Of a stretch of 11,331 nucleotides of DNA, positions 1 to 6,385 are shown one piece after another. Source of the stretch: CAYRMV01 sp964425255. Its GTDB lineage: Bacteria; Bacteroidota; Bacteroidia; Flavobacteriales_D; Crocinitomicaceae. Within the stretch, counting starts at the first letter, position 1. Each line of letters begins with the position of its first letter. Location: NCBI GenBank assembly GCA_964425255.1, contig CAYRMV010000104.1, forward strand, positions 1 to 11,331, read 5' to 3'. Made by a program: the position numbers and the translations under genes. The notes under the pieces are model-generated. The model was given only the letters and a program-made list of their open reading frames with translations. It was not told the DNA's origin and ran no database searches.

Positions 1-176
1 AGTGTCCACAATTGTGCATTTCCACGAACGATGATATGTCCACCTCGACCACCGTCACCTCCATCGGGCCCACCTTGAGGAATGTATTTTTCTCTTCGGT
101 AATGGGTAGAACCTCCTCCACCGTTTCCAGAAGTAACATGTATTTTTACGTAATCTACGAAATTATCTGATGCCAT
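1..176 (-). CDS. obg: GTPase Obg/CgtA, N-terminal fragment (runs off window)
   Basis: Only the first 58 codons are in the window; the gene continues beyond base 1. The visible part is the glycine-rich Obg fold, recognisable from FVDYVKIHVTSGNGGGGS, RREKYIPQGGPDGGDGGRGG and the start of the next strand (IIVRGNAQLWT). In complete members this domain is followed by a G domain with Walker-type motifs, which cannot be checked here. Obg is a cytoplasmic, ribosome-associated GTPase needed for 50S assembly and growth control. The ATG at 176 is chosen because the protein then begins MASDNFVDYVKI, the usual Bacteroidota start, and because the codon just upstream (179-177) is an in-frame TAA. No Shine-Dalgarno is visible. 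A -7 box at 267-260 suggests its own promoter rather than readthrough from the MORN gene upstream. Confidence 0.97.
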   Translation of the reverse strand, partial: MASDNFVDYVKIHVTSGNGGGGSTHYRREKYIPQGGPDGGDGGRGGHIIVRGNAQLWT

Positions 177-221
177 TTATTTTGAGGAAAATGAGTCTTT
201 CAGGTAATCGGATTCTGTCAT
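177..221 (-). other. possible 14-codon leader ORF in frame with obg
   Basis: An ATG at 221 opens a 14-codon frame (MTESDYLKDSFSSK) whose TAA at 179-177 directly abuts the obg ATG and lies in the same frame. The ATG follows an A-rich run with AAGGA only two bases before it, closer than is ideal. With the putative -7 box at 267-260, a transcript would start about 30 bases upstream of this ATG, so the ORF would be the first one translated. It could couple translation to obg or be chance; the peptide matches nothing I recognise. Confidence 0.2.
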
Positions 222-259
222 GATCCTTTTTTTCCCTACTAAACCAAAAAATTTGAGTA

Positions 260-267
260 CAAAGGTA
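260..267 (-). promoter_or_regulatory. putative -7 box TACCTTTG for obg
   Basis: Read on the minus strand the bases are TACCTTTG, a full match to the Bacteroidota -7 consensus TAnnTTTG. Twenty bases upstream lies TTTT, a three-of-four match to the -33 TTTG. The predicted transcript would carry a leader of roughly 75 bases before the obg ATG. The same octamer occurs in the better-supported lipoprotein promoter at 9346. Confidence 0.45.
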
Positions 268-339
268 CAAAAATTCCTTCGAATGAGAAAAAGGTGCATT
301 GAAATTGAAAATTGGTTGCTTTTTGAAAATAAAGTCCAT

Positions 340-930
340 TCATTGACGTTCGATTTTATACACTAATGTTCCATTCACATATTCTTCTGTTAAATAATTT
401 GCTCCTTGCGCATCAAAATAATTCCATTGACCACATTTTACTGGTTCATAAGAAATATAACCATTTACAGGTGTACTAATAGGATGATTTTCTTCTTTCT
501 CCCAAACATATGGCTCAACAGTTCCGCTATAAACATGCATTTTGTCACAATAAGTTCCAATCATTTCAATTTGACCATTCGAATGATAGAATTTCCATTC
601 CCCAATTCGAACACTTACTTTATTTAAGAAATAAAACTGTTCCCATTGCCCAGGGGTTGAATAAATTTGTGGTGAGCCGTCATAGCATTGAACACATTCC
701 ACCGTATCTTTAAAGATGAAATTCCCTTCGTAATAAATATTTCCCAACGTGTCAAACTCCTTGTAAAAACCACAGAATTGATTTTCAGAATTGATTTCAT
801 ATATGGATTGAACCTGACCATTTGAATGCCAAATTGTATCTATTTTATAAGGTGGATTCTCTTGTGCATTTAAAAATGACAAAAATATAACAAACCAAAT
901 AGTCAAACGATATTTATTATTGCTTTGCAT
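340..930 (-). CDS. secreted MORN-repeat (YwqK-like) protein
   Basis: A 196-aa protein with an N-terminal signal peptide (hydrophobic IWFVIFLSFL, likely cleaved after A22 in LNA|QEN). The mature part carries about four MORN_2-type units: around residues 34-46 (WHSNGQVQSIYEI), 54-71 (FYKEFDTLGNIYYEGNF), 110-127 (EWKFYHSNGQIEMIGTY) and 167-187 (QWNYFDAQGANYL...). Four cysteines sit at 53, 79, 82 and 128, plus C166. Such proteins are often auto-named 'YwqK family antitoxin', but MORN_2 repeats are only a repeat fold; no toxin partner or activity follows from it. Its ATG directly follows the TAA of the transglutaminase-like gene, and AAGAGG just before that stop can serve as ribosome binding site, so the two are almost certainly translated from one mRNA. 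Both products are exported. No clear terminator follows. Function unknown. Confidence 0.85.
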   Translation of the reverse strand: MQSNNKYRLTIWFVIFLSFLNAQENPPYKIDTIWHSNGQVQSIYEINSENQFCGFYKEFDTLGNIYYEGNFIFKDTVECVQCYDGSPQIYSTPGQWEQFYFLNKVSVRIGEWKFYHSNGQIEMIGTYCDKMHVYSGTVEPYVWEKEENHPISTPVNGYISYEPVKCGQWNYFDAQGANYLTEEYVNGTLVYKIERQ

Positions 931-2874
931 TTACCTCTTCGTTTTTTTCATTTCTCTTGCCAGTTGATTCAATTGTACTTTTTGGGTTTTGGCATTTTTT
1001 CGGATGTTGGAAATGACTTTTTTGGGTCGATTGATAAACGCATACAATTCTTTGTGAATGTGCGTATGTCTTTTGACACGAACTTGTGTTTGGGCTTGAA
1101 AATACTTTTGCAAAAACTGAAGCTTTTTCCCACCTGTTTTGGCTAAGTATACTTGAACAATTTCCGCTTTTTCTAGCCGATCCTGAACCACGTTGATTTC
1201 TTTCCGAAATAGACTATCCAAGCCCAAATAAAGATACCCGCGAAAGGCTTTTTCATCCCAGTTTGGGTATTTCTTTTTCCATTCGGGAATCGACTTTTCC
1301 ACATCGCGCACCCATTTATCGAGTTGCATAACCTGACGCATGCTTTTTCTACTTGCTGTCAATCCGATCAAACTATCTCGCACCAAGAAAATCAATTGTT
1401 GCAACTCACGATCAAGCAATGAATCATTCACTAAAATATTGGCTTCTTTATCAAAACTTCGATTTAACATCAAATTTAGCTTGTGATAAAAAAGCATCTC
1501 CACATCGCTGGTTTTTTGCTGAAATTGCTCGATGTAATTCACCCCCTGCAACAAAGTCTTTTCTTGTAACTTGTTTGTTTCTTTGGTCAACGAATCAAAC
1601 TGACCGATGAATTTTCGAACTAATTCCGGTTCGTTCTCTGGCGAAAAATCGGGATCGAGTGTCGTTTTAGAAAAATCCAAACGAACCAAGGCATTTTCCA
1701 AATAGGGAAGTTCGCGCATTTCGTAGTTATTTTTTCCTCGATCGTAAATGGATTTGGCGTTGGCTTTCAAGTTATCCAGAAACCGCATTTTCACCTGTTG
1801 ATTGCGCTGAAAAGTACGTTCCAATTGAAAATGATGCAAAATTTCTGCTCGCTTCTTCTGTTCAAATCCCTTTAAAACAACTAAAGAGCGTTCGCTATTC
1901 AACAGTACACTATCGACTTCTGCAAGCAACAATTCAATATGCTCTAAATTTCGATTTTTGACTGTACTTTTCATCCGAAAATGATTGTACAAATGAATGG
2001 TTCGATCGGTGTAATTCCTTTTACTAAATCTCAAAACGGAGTCAGCCATCCACAAACTTCGTTGTTCCAAATCGAGTGAAGAAAATTGATTATTAACCGA
2101 TTGAAATGGAAAAGAACCAATCGAATCTATTTTCACGGGAATGCTATCGAGACAAAGAAATTCGTTGACACTCAAAGGATCCGAACTCATTTGCATGTGC
2201 GCTACAGAACTCAAATGCGTTTGTTGAAAGTTTCCAATCGGGGCGAAAAAATACGTTCGCGTTGGTTGTTGAATAAAACCTACTTTAAAATAGGTCTGAA
2301 TGTTAGTTACTTCAACCGATGTCTGACGCTTTCTGGATTTTCTTCGAAAAACATTTGCGACACGAACCCAAAACCCAGCAACCCGAAGTCGAAATGAATT
2401 TTTCTTCTTCTTTTCCATCATTCCGATGTAACCGGAATCCCACGTTGGATCGCATGCGTACCACGTTCCGTTGCAACGAAAAGCCAACCAAGCATGTGTC
2501 GAATAATAAAATGCATCTAATCGCCCGAGCGTAACATCCCGGGTCATTCCTTCGATTTCGAATGATTCGATTCCAACCTGTTGCAACATGGCTTGCATTA
2601 AATTCACGTATCCGGTACAGGTAGTTTTTCGGCGACTCAACACTTTTTCTGGAGATTGAAAAGCATACGGTTCACCGGATAAAAAACTGGTGTAATCGTA
2701 GGCAATGTTGTTGGTGATCCATGTGTAAATTGCTTCAATTTTCAATGAATCAGAAGTCGCGTCCTTGGTGATTTTTCTCACAGCCGTTTGTAAGTTATCG
2801 TTCGACTTCACTTTTACTTGTGAAAACACAGGTTGAAAAGAAAAAAGAATGAATGCCAAAATAATTACGCGCAT
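931..2874 (-). CDS. secreted transglutaminase-like domain protein
   Basis: A 647-aa protein (from ATG 2874). A signal peptide (RVIILAFILFSF, cleavage near VFS|Q at 18-19) is followed by a transglutaminase/CYK3-like papain-fold core at about residues 45-155. The catalytic triad is visible: C86 in KTTCTGYVNL, H127 in YYSTHAWLAF and D142 in YACDPTWDSGY. The stretch after the core (YFFAPIGNFQQTHL ... SVNEFL) matches the segment that often follows this fold in kyphoscoliosis-peptidase-like proteins. The remaining roughly 400 residues are charged and helical, without a domain I recognise, ending in a very basic tail (REMKKTKR). Bacterial members are proteases or crosslinking enzymes; the substrate is unknown. 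An upstream TTG (2898) would add eight residues but lies inside a promoter-like box, and the ATG gives a more normal signal peptide. Its stop abuts the start of the MORN-repeat gene (0-bp junction). Confidence 0.87.
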   Translation of the reverse strand: MRVIILAFILFSFQPVFSQVKVKSNDNLQTAVRKITKDATSDSLKIEAIYTWITNNIAYDYTSFLSGEPYAFQSPEKVLSRRKTTCTGYVNLMQAMLQQVGIESFEIEGMTRDVTLGRLDAFYYSTHAWLAFRCNGTWYACDPTWDSGYIGMMEKKKKNSFRLRVAGFWVRVANVFRRKSRKRQTSVEVTNIQTYFKVGFIQQPTRTYFFAPIGNFQQTHLSSVAHMQMSSDPLSVNEFLCLDSIPVKIDSIGSFPFQSVNNQFSSLDLEQRSLWMADSVLRFSKRNYTDRTIHLYNHFRMKSTVKNRNLEHIELLLAEVDSVLLNSERSLVVLKGFEQKKRAEILHHFQLERTFQRNQQVKMRFLDNLKANAKSIYDRGKNNYEMRELPYLENALVRLDFSKTTLDPDFSPENEPELVRKFIGQFDSLTKETNKLQEKTLLQGVNYIEQFQQKTSDVEMLFYHKLNLMLNRSFDKEANILVNDSLLDRELQQLIFLVRDSLIGLTASRKSMRQVMQLDKWVRDVEKSIPEWKKKYPNWDEKAFRGYLYLGLDSLFRKEINVVQDRLEKAEIVQVYLAKTGGKKLQFLQKYFQAQTQVRVKRHTHIHKELYAFINRPKKVISNIRKNAKTQKVQLNQLAREMKKTKR

Positions 2875-2895
2875 GCAGATGGAAAAGTGATTATA

Positions 2896-2903
2896 CAAAA
2901 ATA
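2896..2903 (-). promoter_or_regulatory. putative -7 box TATTTTTG of the transglutaminase-MORN operon
   Basis: The minus strand reads TATTTTTG, a match to TAnnTTTG, placing a transcript start about 15 bases before the ATG at 2874. No TTG/TTTG is found at -33, so support is partial. The box contains the TTG that a naive ORF caller would take as the start codon. Confidence 0.35.
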
Positions 2904-3010
2904 ACGGAAAGTAAGGAGAATGTTACATGCTAACTTTATTTACAATTCGAAAAACGTGCGTGTTTTTTCATGTCAAATGTTCATTAAAACGACCAACAAC
3001 GAATAAAAAT

Positions 3011-3070
3011 CGTAATAATAACAGCCAAATAAGGTAAAAAATAGATAGTTTTGGCTTTTATTATTACAAA
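3011..3070. repeat. 60-bp palindromic repeat, copy R (3' side of the ATPase gene)
   Basis: Direct repeat of 4486-4545. The outer 20 bases (CGTAATAATAACAGCCAAAT) match 19/20, the inner 22 bases (3049-3070, TTTTGGCTTTTATTATTAC then AAA) match 22/22, and the 18-base middle differs in sequence but not in length. Each copy is itself an inverted repeat: arm GTAATAATAACAGCCAAAT (3012-3030) pairs with TTTTGGCTTTTATTATTAC (3049-3067) at 17 of 19 positions. The stop codon of the ATPase gene (3066-3064) lies inside the right arm, so the end of the mRNA can fold into a long, AU-rich hairpin. Confidence 0.9.
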
Positions 3071-4479
3071 AATAAACATTCTAAAGTCAAACTATTTTGT
3101 ACTAATTCATGGCTATACTCATTTTGTTTTAAACCGTAAGTAGTTATAAATGTTAGAAATACATTTTTTCGAGTTTGACTTATTTCTTTGAAAATAGTTA
3201 TTTTATGTCGCAATTCTTCTGCATATTTTTTGTTGATTGAAAAAGCATCCTTGTAAAATTTCACTTCACACAAATTGATTACATGATCATCCCGATCAAT
3301 GAGTAAATCAATTTGAGCACCCGATGAACTATTCTTCTCCAGCCAACTTCCTGTTGTCGAATAAATTCCAGCGATTTTGAGTCCCTCTTTGATTTGTTCG
3401 ATGTGTTTGATACAAATGGTTTCAAAAGTATAACCCGACCAACTAGAAAAAGAAGACTGATTTTGCAACTTATTCCAAATTCCATTTTTAGAGGGTTTAC
3501 TTTTTTCGATGTACGCAAGATAAAAATGACAGTATTCATCTTTTAAGCGATATAAAGCGTTTTTCACTCCTGAATAGGGCAAATATTGCTCGATAAATCC
3601 TGACTCTTCCAGCTCGTTTAAGGTTCTCGTTGCATTTCCACCGGATGGTAATTTTGCCCGTTTCAACAGTTCATTACGTGACAATCCTTTACGAATTGTA
3701 GCCAAAACACGAACAATTGTTTCATGATTGTCAGCCAAACCGAATAAGGATGCAAAGACATCTTTAAATTCGTTGCGTAGAAAGCCATCTTTTTCAAAAC
3801 AAAGTCGATCAATGGCTTGAATAGCACTTTCGTCAGGTCGAATTTTTTGCAAGTAATGCGGAATTCCACCCATCACCATGTAAAGAATCAAGATGTCATA
3901 ATCAGTTAATTTTACCCGATTGTGCTTGAGTAGGGTTTTCGTTTCGTTCAAATTAAATGGTTCGACACGGATTTTATCAGTCAAACGATTATGCAAACCA
4001 CCTTTATTTCGGATAATTTTATTGATCATATATGCAGCGGCAGATCCACAAATTACCACAACGAAATCGGTCCGCTTGGAAATATACGCATTCCAAAAAT
4101 GATCAAAAGCTTTTAAAAAACTGGATTTATTGTTATCGAGCCATGGAAATTCATCAATAAAAAGTACTTTCTTTTTCTTTCCTTTGAGTGTATCACAATA
4201 TGCTTTCAACTGATTAAAAGCTTCCATCCAATTGGTTGGTGCTTTCATTTTTTGTGAAGAAAAATGATATAATGTTTGCTGAAAAAGCTTCAATTGTTCT
4301 CTCGTTGAAACTTTATACATCCCAACCAACTCAAAACAAATCACTGATTTATAGGTCTCCCGAATTAAAAAAGTCTTACCTACACGTCTTCTTCCATATA
4401 CAACAATTAATTCAGACTGTGCACTTTGAAGTGCTTGCTCGAGAATTTGTCGTTCCTTTAATCGTCCAATCAAACTCAT
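3064..4479 (-). CDS. AAA/STAND-like ATPase (ATPase_2 type) with C-terminal PD-(D/E)XK-like nuclease domain
   Basis: A 471-aa cytoplasmic protein. Visible motifs: family-typical start MSLIGRLKE; Walker A GRRRVGKT (29-36); Walker B VLFIDE (105-110); sensor-like VVVICGSAA (140-148); a probable winged helix at about 255-310 (RKGLSRNELLKRAKLPSGG); and a C-terminal nuclease-like motif with D391 (GAQIDLLIDR) and E405-V-K407 (LCEVKF). This layout is that of the prokaryotic ATPase_2 plus DUF234 family, widespread and often multicopy in Bacteroidota and archaea, with no settled function. The reading frame stays open up to 4608, but that longer start would read through repeat copy L and overlap the hydrolase gene; ATG 4479 gives the family N-terminus. 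The gene is bounded by the 60-bp repeats and by eye is more AT-rich than its neighbours, which would fit horizontal gain. It could act in defence or in maintenance of a mobile element; neither is shown by sequence. Confidence 0.9.
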   Translation of the reverse strand: MSLIGRLKERQILEQALQSAQSELIVVYGRRRVGKTFLIRETYKSVICFELVGMYKVSTREQLKLFQQTLYHFSSQKMKAPTNWMEAFNQLKAYCDTLKGKKKKVLFIDEFPWLDNNKSSFLKAFDHFWNAYISKRTDFVVVICGSAAAYMINKIIRNKGGLHNRLTDKIRVEPFNLNETKTLLKHNRVKLTDYDILILYMVMGGIPHYLQKIRPDESAIQAIDRLCFEKDGFLRNEFKDVFASLFGLADNHETIVRVLATIRKGLSRNELLKRAKLPSGGNATRTLNELEESGFIEQYLPYSGVKNALYRLKDEYCHFYLAYIEKSKPSKNGIWNKLQNQSSFSSWSGYTFETICIKHIEQIKEGLKIAGIYSTTGSWLEKNSSSGAQIDLLIDRDDHVINLCEVKFYKDAFSINKKYAEELRHKITIFKEISQTRKNVFLTFITTYGLKQNEYSHELVQNSLTLECLFL

Positions 4480-4485
4480 TGTTTT

Positions 4486-4545
4486 CGTATTAATAACAGC
4501 CAAATATATCAAAAAAAGGCATGTTTTGGCTTTTATTATTACAAA
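4486..4545. repeat. 60-bp palindromic repeat, copy L (5' side of the ATPase gene)
   Basis: Second copy of the repeat at 3011-3070, in the same orientation, starts 1475 bp apart. Arms 4487-4505 and 4524-4542 form an inverted repeat around an 18-base centre. It lies wholly between the hydrolase stop (4586) and the ATPase ATG, ending six bases before that ATG. On the minus strand it includes the probable -7 box of the ATPase gene, so it may be an operator as well as, or instead of, the end of a cassette. No target-site duplication is visible outside either copy. Confidence 0.9.
4501..4508 (-). promoter_or_regulatory. putative -7 box TATATTTG of the ATPase gene
   Basis: Minus-strand TATATTTG matches TAnnTTTG and lies partly within an arm of repeat L. 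Transcription would begin roughly 15-20 bases before ATG 4479. There is no TTTG at -33. Copy R has CTTATTTG at the equivalent place, which breaks the consensus, so only copy L looks promoter-competent. Confidence 0.4.
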
Positions 4546-4585
4546 TATATAAATTAAAAAAAATAAAAATAATCTGGAAACCAAC

Positions 4586-5242
4586 CTATTTACAATGAAA
4601 AATAGCACGCAACCAAGTCTTCACCTTTTCCGCTTGATCAACAACCATAAAATGTCCTCCGCCATTGATTTTTGTGCCTTGTTTGAATGTTGAATCAGGT
4701 AAAACCCAATCTTTTGTTCCGTGAATTTGAAAACAAGTTATTGGTTTTGTATGCGACTCCCACTTTGCAATGGCACGTACTGCCCAGCGGAGAAATGCAG
4801 GATCGGTTTGTTTGATGAAAGAACGCAATAAATTTTTCGATGCACTTGTACGACATCCGAAATACCAAAACACCAAGCGATTGACTTGATTCAGAAAAAA
4901 GGCTGGAATCCATTTATCTAAACGAATAGCAACCAACAAGCGAAGAATAAAAGGAATCTCTTTACTTGTTTGAGCCGATGAAAGTAAAATCAATTTCGCA
5001 TTCGGTTTAACTTTTGCAATCTCAACAGCCAACATACCTCCAAACGAAACACCCATTATCCAAGGGGAATCATCTGGAATTTGATCTGCGAGGCGTTTAG
5101 CATAGTGGGCTAATGTTTCGGCAGCTTCGGGTATAACCCAATGCACCGGAAGAAAGTCAATCGACTCTGGTTGAATTCGATCAAAAATCCGATGATCTGC
5201 GCCCAAACCGGGAATACAATAGACCTTTTCCTTTTTTTCCAT
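4586..5242 (-). CDS. alpha/beta-hydrolase fold protein
   Basis: A 218-aa cytoplasmic protein, short for the fold but with all core parts: an early YCIPGLGADHRIFD (oxyanion region, residues 8-21), nucleophile elbow GVSFGG with S66, acid D178 in IHGTKDWVLPD, and H197 in NGGGHFMV. The catalytic triad is therefore intact and the protein is probably an active serine esterase, lipase or thioesterase; the substrate cannot be read from the sequence. The cap region (about 95-165) is rich in aromatic and basic residues, suiting a hydrophobic substrate. The ATG at 5242 gives MEKKEKVYCIPGLG. An intrinsic terminator on the same strand ends only about 13 bases upstream of this ATG, so the gene either starts from a promoter I cannot find in that short gap or depends on readthrough of the terminator. 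Confidence 0.88.
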   Translation of the reverse strand: MEKKEKVYCIPGLGADHRIFDRIQPESIDFLPVHWVIPEAAETLAHYAKRLADQIPDDSPWIMGVSFGGMLAVEIAKVKPNAKLILLSSAQTSKEIPFILRLLVAIRLDKWIPAFFLNQVNRLVFWYFGCRTSASKNLLRSFIKQTDPAFLRWAVRAIAKWESHTKPITCFQIHGTKDWVLPDSTFKQGTKINGGGHFMVVDQAEKVKTWLRAIFHCK

Positions 5243-5254
5243 GAATCAAAGGTC

Positions 5255-5285
5255 AAAAAAAAACGGAAACTTTTCAGTTCCCGTT
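5255..5285 (-). terminator. intrinsic terminator facing the hydrolase gene
   Basis: Minus strand: AACGGGAAC (5285-5277), loop TGAAAA, GTTTCCGTT (5270-5262), then seven further Ts. All nine pairs form in RNA with one G-U. Read on the plus strand the stem has an A-C mismatch and no T-run, so the signal works on the minus strand only. Nothing annotated lies upstream to be terminated: the next gene to the right is on the plus strand. Confidence 0.75.
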
Positions 5286-5363
5286 ATCATTAAAAATCCA
5301 AATAAAATTTGGCTGCTTGAGTAAATCATTTTTCATACGCTTCGTTTTAGGTTTTGAGTACAT
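5274..5363 (-). other. possible 29-codon ORF ending in the terminator hairpin
   Basis: ATG 5363 (second in-frame ATG at 5336) opens a frame starting MYSKPKTKRMK and ending IFNDNGN; its TGA (5276-5274) sits in the loop of the terminator. It may be a leader peptide, a small secreted or cytoplasmic peptide, or chance. The only promoter-like box upstream is an imperfect TATATTTT near 5412. No homologue is recognised. Confidence 0.15.
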
Positions 5364-5392
5364 GTTTTAACAGAACGAAAATAAGCGATTCT

Positions 5393-5400
5393 TAACTTTG
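5393..5400 (+). promoter_or_regulatory. putative -7 box TAACTTTG upstream of the LytTR operon
   Basis: Full match to TAnnTTTG on the plus strand, but without TTTG/TTG at -33. It would give a 5' leader of about 200 bases containing the GTTAAT array. A weaker box, TAATTTTA at 5507-5514, lies downstream of the array and would suit an activator-dependent promoter better. Confidence 0.25.
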
Positions 5401-5433
5401 TTAAAAAAATATAATCTGTATGGTTTCCTTTAT

Positions 5434-5484
5434 TGAGTTAATGGTCGTTAATGAAATGTTAATGGTTTTAATCTAGGGTTAATC
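5434..5484 (+). promoter_or_regulatory. phased GTTAAT array, candidate LytTR binding region
   Basis: Five heptamers of the form (G/T)TTAAT(G/C) start at 5437, 5447, 5458, 5467 and 5478, about one helical turn apart. Copies one and three make TGAGTTAAT (5434-5442), 12 bases, AATGTTAAT (5455-5463): each nine-mer fits the published LytTR half-site [TA][AC][CA]GTTN[AG][TG] at 8 of 9 positions, with the exact 12-bp gap. It lies 130-180 bases upstream of a LytTR regulator gene, so autoregulation is the natural reading. Confidence 0.4.
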
Positions 5485-5529
5485 TGTAGCAAATAAGAAA
5501 TTATCTTAATTTTATTTTTTTAACTTCGG

Positions 5530-5541
5530 TTTACATGTAAA
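5530..5541. repeat. perfect 12-bp palindrome TTTACATGTAAA
   Basis: Perfect dyad 70 bases upstream of the LytTR regulator start. It could be an operator for a dimeric repressor or a chance event in AT-rich DNA; flanking bases do not extend the symmetry. Confidence 0.3.
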
Positions 5542-5610
5542 ACAGAAAACCAGTTAAACTACGTGAATGATTGTATACCAGCACAATGATTCATCCAAAA
5601 ACAAACAAAA

Positions 5611-6384
5611 ATGAAAATGAGAGCATTAATTATAGACGACGAAGAATTTGCAAGAAAGAATTTGCAAATGATGATTGAAGAATATTGTCCGGAAATTGAA
5701 GTAATTGGCGAAGCTTCAGGCAAAGACCAAGCAAAAGCAATTATCGAAGCTTCTAAACCAGATGTCATTTTCCTAGATATTCGGATGCCAAGTGGAGCAG
5801 AAGGATTTGAATTACTAGAAGAGGTTGAAAACAAAGATTTCCTTGTTGTCTTTGTTACCGCTTTCAAAGATTATGCACTTCGAGCTTTCAATGCAAGTGC
5901 TGTGTATTACATTTTAAAACCCATCGATATCGATGATTTGCGCGCTGCTGTCGACAAATTGGTGGACGCTAAAAAGATTTTTGCCGACGATCCACAAAAT
6001 TTTGTTACTTATTTCCGGTCTTTAAAAAACTTGTCTCAAAGTTTATTGTACAACAAGCCAACCAATCGGATTGCGATTTCACACACACGTGGATTGAAAA
6101 TTGTGGAAGACGACACCATCACTCATTTGGAAGCAAGTGGAAATTGTACAACGATTTATTTCGAAGACGGAACACGTTATTTGGATACCCGAACATTGAA
6201 AATATATGAAAACATCCTTGATCCAGCAAAATTTTTCCGTGTCCATAAATCACACATTATCAACCTGAATCGTTTGGTAGAATACTTAAATGAAGATGGG
6301 CATTTTGCTGTATTAAAAGGTGGAACGCGAATTCCTGTAGCGCGAAACCGAGTATCTGATTTCATGAAATTACTGAAAGACTAA
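5611..6384 (+). CDS. LytTR-family response regulator
   Basis: A 257-aa two-part protein. The receiver domain (about 3-120) has acidic pair D9-D10, phospho-acceptor D56 in VIFLDIRMP, T83 in FVTAF and K103-P104, so it is complete and should be phosphorylatable. The LytTR DNA-binding domain (about 153-256) is clear from ITHLEASGNCTTIYFEDG, FFRVHKSHIINLNRL and IPVARNRVSDFMKLL. LytTR domains bind paired GTT-containing direct repeats through beta strands rather than a helix-turn-helix. The gene comes first in an operon, with its TAA one base before the ATG of the sensor kinase, its evident partner. ATG 5611 and ATG 5617 (MRALIIDDEE) are both possible starts. The upstream GTTAAT array suggests the protein controls its own operon. 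Confidence 0.96.
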   Translation: MKMRALIIDDEEFARKNLQMMIEEYCPEIEVIGEASGKDQAKAIIEASKPDVIFLDIRMPSGAEGFELLEEVENKDFLVVFVTAFKDYALRAFNASAVYYILKPIDIDDLRAAVDKLVDAKKIFADDPQNFVTYFRSLKNLSQSLLYNKPTNRIAISHTRGLKIVEDDTITHLEASGNCTTIYFEDGTRYLDTRTLKIYENILDPAKFFRVHKSHIINLNRLVEYLNEDGHFAVLKGGTRIPVARNRVSDFMKLLKD

Positions 6385-6385
6385 G

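Larger units (their letters stand above)
5243..5610. other. divergent intergenic region (368 bp) between hydrolase and LytTR operon
   Basis: This AT-rich region separates the minus-strand hydrolase from the plus-strand two-component operon. From left to right it holds a minus-strand terminator (5255-5285), a small hairpin CCAAAT-AAA-ATTTGG (5298-5312), a 29-codon minus-strand ORF (5363-5274), a plus-strand -7 box (5393-5400), a phased GTTAAT array (5434-5484) and the perfect 12-bp palindrome TTTACATGTAAA (5530-5541). No tRNA or known riboswitch was recognised. Confidence 0.7.

Noticed and set aside
340..930. Toxin-antitoxin pair, as the YwqK name would suggest
   Set aside because: The protein has a signal peptide and plain MORN_2 repeats; no toxin gene is adjacent, so the name alone is not evidence.
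2875..2898. TTG start eight codons upstream for the transglutaminase-like protein
   Set aside because: The TTG lies inside a TAnnTTTG box, and the ATG at 2874 gives a cleaner signal peptide.
3046..3053. TAGTTTTG on the plus strand as a promoter within repeat R
   Set aside because: No plus-strand gene lies downstream and there is no -33 element.
3011..4545. Integron-type cassette with attC sites
   Set aside because: The palindromic repeats tightly flank an ORF, but the arms lack the RYYYAAC/GTTRRRY core sites and no integrase is present in the window.
4480..4608. Longer ATPase start giving a 43-residue hydrophobic N-terminal extension
   Set aside because: It would translate repeat copy L and overlap the hydrolase 3' end; the family N-terminus begins at ATG 4479.
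5307..5315. ATTTGGCTG, shared with one arm of the ATPase-flanking repeats
   Set aside because: Only nine bases agree and the rest of the half-site is absent; likely chance in AT-rich DNA.
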